Assembly: GCA_964410965.1 (NCBI GenBank)
Contig: CAYPIY010000012.1
Coordinates: 54,532-118,531 of the forward strand
DNA from: JBBIRG01 sp964410965
GTDB taxonomy: Bacteria; CLD3; SB21; JBBIRG01
DNA length: 64,000 nucleotides
Direction: 5' to 3'
Positions 52,469 through 61,000 of the stretch are shown here, piece after piece (the first letter of the stretch is position 1; each line of letters opens with the position of its first letter). Below the pieces are notes generated by a model that ran no database searches, was not told the origin of the DNA, and was given only the letters and a program-made list of their open reading frames with translations. The translations under genes and the position numbers were made by a program.

Positions 52469-53261
52469 AATGGTTGTCTGGGCAGGCATCGTGTATATGT
52501 GTGCATGCGGAACGACAGAAACGCTGTTGGTCCGCAAACCGGTAAAAACCGATGATACGCCCCTGTCCGTACTTTTTGAAAAAAACCGCCAGCATCAGGA
52601 TAAGATCAGGTACATGAAAGCGGTCGCGATGCTGAATTTTGAGTCCCCCAAATCCGGAAACCAGGTGAAAGGCCAGATCGCCTTAAAATATCCTGATTCG
52701 ATTTATATCAAAATTGAGGGGTTTCTTGGGATTGACGGGCTGACCGCGTCGATCAACAAAAACACTTTTGTCGTTTACAACATTATCAGCAAATATGTCA
52801 TCAAAGGTTCGACGACACCCAATGGGATTCAGAAAGCGTTCGATTACCGGGTCACATTCGATGAATTGCGTGACGTCATGACCGGGCTGGTTTTCCTTTC
52901 CGAAGAGGATCAGAAGAATGTTCTTTCCTATGAAGCCGACAGCTGCGAGTACCGCCTGAAAATCAAAGAAAACAATGGCTATAAAAACGTATGGATTGAT
53001 CCGGCATCGCAGTTTGCCGTTACGAAGATCGAGCATTGCGATTCCAGCGGTTCGGTGACGCTTCTGAAGGAATTCCAGCGGTTTGAGAAACAGAATTCCG
53101 TACTGTTTCCCAAATACGTCCGGGTCCTGCGCCCGAAGGAAAAAGATCTGCTGTCGGTTTATTTTGAGGACCGGGTGATCAATAAAAGTTTTTCAAGCCG
53201 GATTTTTACGATCCATTATCCGAAGAATGTCGAAGTCATTGACGAGAAGCAAATAAAATGA
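52458..53261 (+). CDS. DUF4292/LolB-like lipoprotein
   Basis: A 267-residue protein with a short signal segment and lipobox-like YMCAC (about residues 13-17). The mature part fits a LolA/LolB-like half-barrel: KAVAMLNFESPKSGNQVKGQ, then ALKYPDSIYIKIEGFLGIDG and repeated hairpins (FVVYNIISKYVIKGSTTP). DUF4292 proteins are proposed to handle lipoproteins or lipids at the outer membrane; the exact cargo is unknown. The start overlaps the TPR lipoprotein stop by 11 bases, so translation is coupled. Confidence 0.82.
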   Translation: MRNKMVVWAGIVYMCACGTTETLLVRKPVKTDDTPLSVLFEKNRQHQDKIRYMKAVAMLNFESPKSGNQVKGQIALKYPDSIYIKIEGFLGIDGLTASINKNTFVVYNIISKYVIKGSTTPNGIQKAFDYRVTFDELRDVMTGLVFLSEEDQKNVLSYEADSCEYRLKIKENNGYKNVWIDPASQFAVTKIEHCDSSGSVTLLKEFQRFEKQNSVLFPKYVRVLRPKEKDLLSVYFEDRVINKSFSSRIFTIHYPKNVEVIDEKQIK

Positions 53262-53311
53262 TGCTCAGATCAGCGCTATCAACATTATCAGAGAATTAAA
53301 CGGGAAGCAAT

Positions 53312-54262
53312 ATGACAGATCAATATCCGCAGGGAACCGTCGGCGTATCCGTCGTTGTGCCGTTATTGAACGAGGAAGAATCGCTGCCCGAACTGACCGA
53401 GCGGGTCCATCAGAACCTGACGCAGTTCGGCAGGACGTATGAAATCATTTTTGTCGACGACGGCAGTACCGATAAATCGTACGATGTGATCCGGTCGCTG
53501 AAGGAAAAATTTCCGGCGGTGAGGGCGATACGGTTCAGGAAAAATTTCGGCAAATCGGCCGCGTTGTCGGAAGCCTTTAAGATCGTGCGAGGGAAATACG
53601 TCATCACCATGGACGCCGATCTTCAGGACGATCCCGACGAACTGCCGAACCTGATCAACAAGCTGGAGGAGGGGTTTGACCTTGTGTCCGGCTGGAAAAA
53701 AATCAGGCACGATCCGTTTTCGAAAACCCTGCCGTCGAGGTTTTTTAACTGGGTCACCCGCGTGATGACCGGAATCAAATTGCATGATTTCAACTGCGGT
53801 CTGAAGGCCTACCGGCGGGACGTCGTGAATGATGTCCAGATTTACGGGGAGCTGCACCGCTACATCCCGGTTCTCGCCAAACGCGAAGGCCATCAGCGGA
53901 TCACGGAAATTATCGTCAAACATCATGCCCGTAAATACGGATACAGCAAATTCGGGCTGTCGCGTTTCATCAAGGGGTTTTTGGATCTTGTCACCGTTCT
54001 TTTTCTGGCGCGGTACGTCAAGCGCCCCCTGCATTTGTTCGGCTCGATCGGTTTTCTGGTTCTGGCAATCGGTATGGGCATCAATATTTACTTGTCAGTA
54101 AACTGGTTTCTCGGGGTGCCGCTCGGCAACCGTCCGCTGCTGTTTCTAGGCGTATTGCTCGTACTGGTCGGAATCCAGATCATATCCACGGGTCTGATCG
54201 GCGAACTGATCACACACCATTTCCATAAGCAGGAACAGCATTCGATCAGGGAACAATTATAG
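53312..54262 (+). CDS. polyprenyl-phosphate glycosyltransferase (GT2, DPM1/GtrB-like)
   Basis: A 316-residue enzyme with the GT2 catalytic domain (VSVVVPLLNEEESLPELTER, then EIIFVDDGSTDKSYDV and TMDADLQDDPDELPNL) and two C-terminal helices (about 235-255 and 270-295) that place it on the inner membrane. This is the layout of GtrB-like enzymes, which move a sugar from a nucleotide to undecaprenyl phosphate. The product would feed cell-surface glycans or protein glycosylation; the DUF2723 enzyme at 24.4 kb is the kind of protein that could use it, which is inference. Confidence 0.92.
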   Translation: MTDQYPQGTVGVSVVVPLLNEEESLPELTERVHQNLTQFGRTYEIIFVDDGSTDKSYDVIRSLKEKFPAVRAIRFRKNFGKSAALSEAFKIVRGKYVITMDADLQDDPDELPNLINKLEEGFDLVSGWKKIRHDPFSKTLPSRFFNWVTRVMTGIKLHDFNCGLKAYRRDVVNDVQIYGELHRYIPVLAKREGHQRITEIIVKHHARKYGYSKFGLSRFIKGFLDLVTVLFLARYVKRPLHLFGSIGFLVLAIGMGINIYLSVNWFLGVPLGNRPLLFLGVLLVLVGIQIISTGLIGELITHHFHKQEQHSIREQL

Positions 54263-54271
54263 ATCTTTTTT

Positions 54272-54403
54272 GCCACAAAGTCACGAAGGCACAAAGAAAT
54301 AATCAGTCTTCTTTACATCTTAGACGATGAGTTTTGAAATATCAGATCAAAAAAATTTAAAAATAGAATTTGATTAAACTTAGTGACTTTGTGTCTTGGT
54401 GGC
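54272..54403. repeat. inverted repeat of the 'GCCACAAAG...CTTTGTGGC' kind
   Basis: Imperfect inverted arms, GCCACAAAGTCACGAAGGC with a further CACAAAG (54272-54296) and CTTTGTGTCTTGGTGGC (54387-54403), flank about 90 AT-rich bases. This kind of miniature repeat (often written 'CTTCGTGCCTTTGTGGC') is widespread between genes in FCB and related genomes. It ends only 12 bases before the smpB start, so the smpB promoter or leader lies inside it. Confidence 0.65.
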
Positions 54404-54415
54404 TAAAGTCATGCC

Positions 54416-54901
54416 ATGAAAAATATGCCGGAAACGACACCTACACAAAAAATCATATCATCTAACCGCAAGGCTCGGCACGAATACGAAATTATGTCAA
54501 CCCTCGAGACGGGTATTGTTCTTCTTGGCAGCGAGGTTAAAAGCATGCGGGAGGGGAAGCTCAACATCCAGGACAGTCACGCCCGTATCGAGAACGGTGA
54601 AGTCTGGCTGTTTCATGCGCATGTTCCCGAATACAAGCAGGCGAATATCAACAATCACGACGAGTACCGGAAAAAGAAACTCCTGCTCCACAAATCGCAG
54701 ATCCGTAAACTGACCCGGCAAGTGGAGGAAAAAGGCATGGCTTTGATCCCGCTGGCTGTGTATTTCAACGAAAAAAACATCGTCAAAGTCACGCTGGCCG
54801 TTGCTCGCGGGAAAAAGCAGTACGATAAACGGGAAGCCATTGCAAAACGCGACGCCGAACGTTCATTAAACCGCGCGAACAGGCATAAAGGCGAGTATTG
54901 A
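54416..54901 (+). CDS. smpB: SsrA-binding protein
   Basis: Partner of tmRNA in rescue of stalled ribosomes. The 161 residues contain the OB-fold core with NRKARHEYEI, GIVLLGSEVKSMREGKLNIQ (conserved GSEVKS), HVPEYKQANINNHD and the C-terminal basic tail DKREAIAKRDAERSLNR. The ATG at 54416 lies just after the inverted repeat and lacks a good ribosome binding site; a second ATG at 54425 is possible. No ssrA gene was seen next to it. Confidence 0.97.
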   Translation: MKNMPETTPTQKIISSNRKARHEYEIMSTLETGIVLLGSEVKSMREGKLNIQDSHARIENGEVWLFHAHVPEYKQANINNHDEYRKKKLLLHKSQIRKLTRQVEEKGMALIPLAVYFNEKNIVKVTLAVARGKKQYDKREAIAKRDAERSLNRANRHKGEY

Positions 54902-55086
54902 TTACTTTCTTTTATTCTAGGGTTAATCTAGCTTTCTGATCAGATAAAACTTGTTTTTATATAAAAATCATTTCGTTGTTTTTCTTGCTTTTGCGAAAAC
55001 CAGAGGGTATATTAAAGCATATTATATTCTGTAATTCATGTAAGAATATTTCAAATAGTTCTTAACCATTTTCAGGAGTGACGAAA

Positions 55087-58000
55087 ATGAAACGATCAAT
55101 ACTATTCGCGATTTTTCTATTTTCCGTCAACAGTTACGCCCAGCGTACCGACTGGTCGGTCTCAATGCCATGGCCGCAGGGATCGCAACTGAAATCCGTT
55201 TTCACAATAGATGAGAACACGGCCATTGCCGCGGGCATGAACGGAACGGTTATAAAAACCACCGATGGAGGAACAAACTGGATCATTCAGGATTTCTCCT
55301 CGTATATGATCAATTTCAATTCCGTATTTTTTTTGGATGCGATGCATGGATGGATCATCGGTGAAGGAGAATCCTACAGGGTTTTGATCACATCCGACGG
55401 CGGGGAATCGTGGGATGTTCAGTATGCGCCCGCGAATTATTTGAAGTCCATTTTTTTTGTAAGCCCGGCTATCGGCTGGACTATCGGAAATGACGGTCAT
55501 CCTTACAAAACCACAGACGGGGGCTACAACTGGCAGGATCAGGGTTATTTGTCCCTTATGTTCGAAGATCTTTATTTTGCGGATGCCGATACCGGCTGGA
55601 CAGTCGGCTGGCAGCTCACTGAAGATTATTCAGCGGTTTATAAAACTACGGATGGCGGCATTACCTGGTTTGAGCAAACCGGCGGATCGGGTAATGCGTA
55701 TTATTCCGTTACATTCATGAACCCTTTGAACGGCGTCGTTGTCGGCGGAAACGGTACTATATTGAAAACCACCGACGGCGGATTTTCATGGCAGGTTCCG
55801 GCAACGGAGTTATCGGCTTCATTGTATTCTGTATGTTTCCCGGACAACCTGAACGGCTGGGCTGTAGGTGATACCGGAACCATTATTTCAACAACCGACG
55901 GCGGAGAGAACTGGACGTATCAGAATTCAGGAATTAAGGGATCATTGCGCAGCATCGATGCGCTTAATCCGAATACGCTTTGGGCGGTCGGTGATCAGGG
56001 GAATATAGTAAAAACGGGTAACGGCGGAGCGTCATGGACTCAGATCAGCCGCACGCTGACCGATTATTTGTATTCCGTATCCAGTCCCGATACCGCCATC
56101 GGATGGATTCAGGGCTATGATGATGGAACCGGTATGAGTAAAATTTTCCGGACGACCAACAGCGGCCAGGACTGGTCACTGGCGGGAACAGATGTCAGCG
56201 GCGATATCAGCGATATATTCAGCACCGATGACCTGCATGGATGGGTTACCCGATATACAGGAGGGATTGACTTTACGACCGACGGCGGTACCGTCTGGCA
56301 TACTGCCAATATTCCGAATTCATCCACGTTGTACTCGGTTTATTTTATCAATAACACAACCGGCTGGGCCTGCGGTTCTGGTCTTGCTTTCAAAACCACT
56401 GATGGCGGCCAGAACTGGTTCGTGCTTTCAGCGGGATCCATGGTGGATTGTTATTCGGTCTTTTTTATCGACGAGAACACCGGCTGGCTTGCCGCGGATA
56501 TGGGTACAAAAGAGGGTGTCCAGATCATGAAGAAAACAACAGACGGAGGGATGACCTGGATCGATCAGAACTTGCCGGAGCCAATCAGTTTCATTAATGA
56601 CGTAAAATTCCTGGATGAAAGCACCGGATGCGCGGTAGGGGATAACGAAAACATCATTAAAACAACGGACGGCGGAGATTACTGGTATAAGGCTCGTGGT
56701 TGGATGCCGAAAAGCGCCGGCAATGCAACGACGGCAAAACGACCTTATAAGGGGCGGGTTTTCGATAAAGCGACCGGAAAGTTAACGCGATCAGAAAAAA
56801 GATATCCGCCGCAAGGCGGGTCTCTGTACAGCGTCGGGTTTGCCGGCGGCAATACCTGGTTCGCCGTCGGAGATATGGGGTTGATTCTGAAATCCACCGA
56901 TGCCGGCGAACAGTGGGAATATGCTGTTTCCGGAACCGACAATGATCTGTATGACGCGGCTTTTCCCGGACCGGGACGCGGATGGGCCGTGGGCGGCGGG
57001 GGAGTTTTGCTGAACTATCATTTTGATTACGCGCCCGAACCGATAGCGCAACCCGCGAACCTTACTTTCAGCGATCATACCATCCGGGGATTCCGCGCGC
57101 AGTTTGATCACGCTTCTCCAACGGTCGATGGCTACGTCGCCGTCCGGAGAAAAGGCGCAGCGCCTGATTTTACGCCTGTTGACGGTGTACAGTATTCCGC
57201 CAAGGCCGGATTCGGAGAAAATGAGATCGCGTATGTAGGTGCGGATAATTATTTCATCGAAAACGAACTTCTGCCGGACCGAGAATATTTTTATAAGATT
57301 TTTTCTTATAACGGAACCGATGAAACGATCAATTACCAGACCTTGGATCCGCTGCAGGGAAGCCAGGTTACGATGTTCAGCAGCGCCATTTTCGTAACGA
57401 CGGATGAAGACTATGCGGAAGGATGTCTACGTTATGCGATCGATTCGGCTAATAATCATATCGGCGCGGATACCATTATGTTTGCTCTGTACGGCGGCGT
57501 TGTATTAAGTTTCGGGGACAGACTGCCAGCGGTTACCGACGATTCCACCTGCATTGACGGCGACATGAACCTGGACGGCATACCGGATGTCACTTTGTCC
57601 GGTATGGAATTGGATTCGGCCACGCTGATGTTCCGTTCATCACAGAACACCATTAAAGGCCTTATTCTGAATAATTTTCAATCGACTAATGGCGCCGCTC
57701 TGGTCATTGAAGACGGAAATTACAATAAGATTATCGGGAATTATATAGGCACGGATAACAACGGCACCTGGCAAATACCTAATGAAACCGGAATTATGAT
57801 CTACAACGGCTCCAATAATCGGATCGGCGACGGAACAGTCGCGGGCAGGAATATTATTTCCGGCAATTACACCGCTGTATGGATCAGCGGAGAATATAGC
57901 CAGTTCAATGAGATTAAAGGCAATTATATTGGTCTTGATGCTACCGGCATTAATCCATTGCCCAACGGGACAGGTATCGTCCTTGATGGCGGGGCTTCCT

Positions 58001-61000
58001 ATAACCAGGTTGGATCACATGATACCGGCGGACGGAACTTGTTCAGTAATTATGAGGAGCCGGACGTGATAATACCCTGTTCGGTTATGATGGGTATGCC
58101 CGGTACGGATTCCAATTATGTAATCGGTAACTGGTTTGGTCTAAACGTCGATGGTGAACCGGTCGGCGGTACAGGCGGAATCGGACTTTACTTTGGCGTA
58201 ATGAAGAACTTCATCGGTGACGGAACCGTTGAGGGCCGGAATATTATCGCGGGGCATCTTTCCGGTATTGCCGCAATAGGATCGGATAGTAATAATATTT
58301 TTGGAAATTACCTCGGAACAGGCCCAGATGGAATCACCCCGGTTATGAATTATATAGGCATTATGATAAATGGTTCCGGCTATGTTATTGGCGACACTAC
58401 CGAAGGCGGACGGAATATCATATCAACTAACGATTACGGCGCTTTGGCGATCATAGGCGGCGATATGTTCGGAGGCGGTGGCGGTACACACAAATTTATT
58501 TTGAATGACAAAGCTTCTATTAATAAATTTAAATCGAAATTCAACATTGACAAATCTAAATTATCCGGATTGTCTAACAAATCAAACCGCGTTATTGACA
58601 AATTCAAAGCGACTTACCTGAAACGTAGGAATACCGAAGCGCTCGGTGACGCAGTGAACAACCGCATCATCGGCAATTATATCGGCGTCGGCGCGGACGG
58701 AGTAACGCCGCTTTATAATGCGGACAATATCGCTATTGATAATGGATCGTCCGGCTATTCGGTTACGGATAATATGATTGAAAGAAATATCATCGCCTAC
58801 AGCGCGGGTAGTGGAATATCGGTTACCGGCGATGCATTTATCAGACAAAACCGGTTCTACGCCAATTCTCTCTTTAGTAATGATTCGGGAATCGACATCA
58901 TGCTGCCCGCGCAGGATACCGTATGGCCGCCGAATATTTTTGATTATAACTCCGCCACTCATCTTTTATCAGGTAATGCTGCCGCCGGATCTATGGTGCA
59001 GATTTACGCCGATTTTGAGAACCAGGGAAAAATATTCCTCGATACCGTCTATGCCGATGAAAACGGCAGCTGGTCGAAAACCGTCATGCCGATGCTGAAC
59101 ATGAACTTCACCGCCTTGCAGGACAGCAACGGAAATACGTCGGCGTTTTCGGAGCCGTTCAGTTCGGGCTTGTCCGACCCGCTGATGGTGACGCGACTGG
59201 ATGACAATTTATCCTTAGGCACTCTGCGTAACGCTATCGAATACGCTAACACCAATCCCGGGCCGGATGTCATCCGGTTTATGCTGCCGAAAGGTTCCGT
59301 GCTGCACATAGGAGGCCAGTTACCGCCGTTGGTTGACAGTTTCACCACCATCAACGGCGACATGGACGCAGACGATTACCCGGATATCGTCCTGTCGGGC
59401 GACGGCGGTCTGGAAGGCAACATCATCACGATTTACTCATCTCATAACACGATCAAGGGACTGGTTCTGTCAGATCACGGCTATGCGGACGGCGGTGCCA
59501 TCTCTATTGAAGGCGGACACTATAATAAAGTCCTCGGATGTTATATCGGTACCGACATCACCGGGATGAATTCCGCAGAGAATTTCTGCGGTATTAAAAT
59601 ATCTTTCGGTGCCATGTTCAACATGATCGGTGACGGAACGGCCGCCGGACGGAATGTGATTTCAGGTAACCGGGAAGGCTATGGTATAGAGATCTACGGA
59701 ACCGGAACCAATTACAATGTCATCGCCGGCAATTATCTTGGATTGAATGCTTCCGGTTATGATTCACTCCCGAACAGCACCAGCGTTTTTATTAGTGACG
59801 GAGCAAGGGGAAATATCATCGGCGGACACACGGAAGGGGAACGAAACCTGATCTGCGCCTATTTATCAGCGGGAAAGGTGACTGACGAATTTGCCAGCGG
59901 CGCGATCCAGATCATGAGTGATCAAACGGACTCTAATATCATAGCAGGTAACTGGTTTGGCTTACAACAAAACGGAGTTTCGTTATCCGGACAAAGCCTG
60001 ATTGGTATAGTGGTGTCATGGGATGCGGCAAACAATTTTATCGGCGACGGACTTCCCGGCGGGGGAAATGTTTTTGCTAACTCATCTTACGGCGTGTTAT
60101 TTACTCGCGCCGACTCCAATTATGTGTACGGAAACCTGATCGGAACCGATCCCACGGGCAGCACCGCGATTCCCAATGAAACGGGCGTGATGATACGCAA
60201 ATCCAGTTATAATCAGGTCGGCGGTGTGGGGCCGTTATTCCGCAATGTCATTTCGGGAAATAACGGCCATGGCGTGGAAATCGTTACCAATGATATATCC
60301 GGCGGCAGACATAGTATGTTTAACAGGATTACGGGTAATTTCATCGGCGTGAAAGCAGACGGTGTTAGTCCTCTCGGTAACACTAACGACGGCATATTCC
60401 TTAAATCTGAAAGCGGATGGAACGTAGCTTTCAACGAAGCCATGGATAATGTCATAGCTCACAACGGCAACTATGGAATATCCTTTAACGAATCAACCAC
60501 GGCCAATAATGCATTGTTCAGGAACTTGATTTACAATAACGCTACTGCCGGAATATTTATCGACAGCGTTGCGCAGAATAATATCCTTCCGCCGGTGATT
60601 GATTCGATTGTCGGGCGCACCGTTCATGGTTCCATGGCGAATTCAGACGCACTGATACAGCTTTACTGGGACGAAGGCAGTCAGGGACAGCATTTTATCG
60701 ATACGGTACGGGAAAGCAGCGACGGACTGTGGAGTTATGTCCTTCCGGACAGCATTATGAATTACCATATCACGGCATTGCAGACGCATAATTACAATAC
60801 GTCGGCGTTTTCCAATCCTGTCATGGCACTGTTCCCGCTCATCGTCAACCGGGCGACCTATCTGTATGACGGACCAGGTTCACTGAAATACGCAATCGCT
60901 TATGCCGATTCCCATGCCGGGCCGGACACCGTGACTTTCCGGTTGCCTTACGGAACGGGCATTGTCACACGATACGGATCCTTCACGGTCGCCGGTGATC

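Noticed and set aside
54902..55086. tmRNA (ssrA) next to smpB
   Set aside because: The gap is short and AT-rich, with no tRNA-Ala-like acceptor or tag-reading frame.
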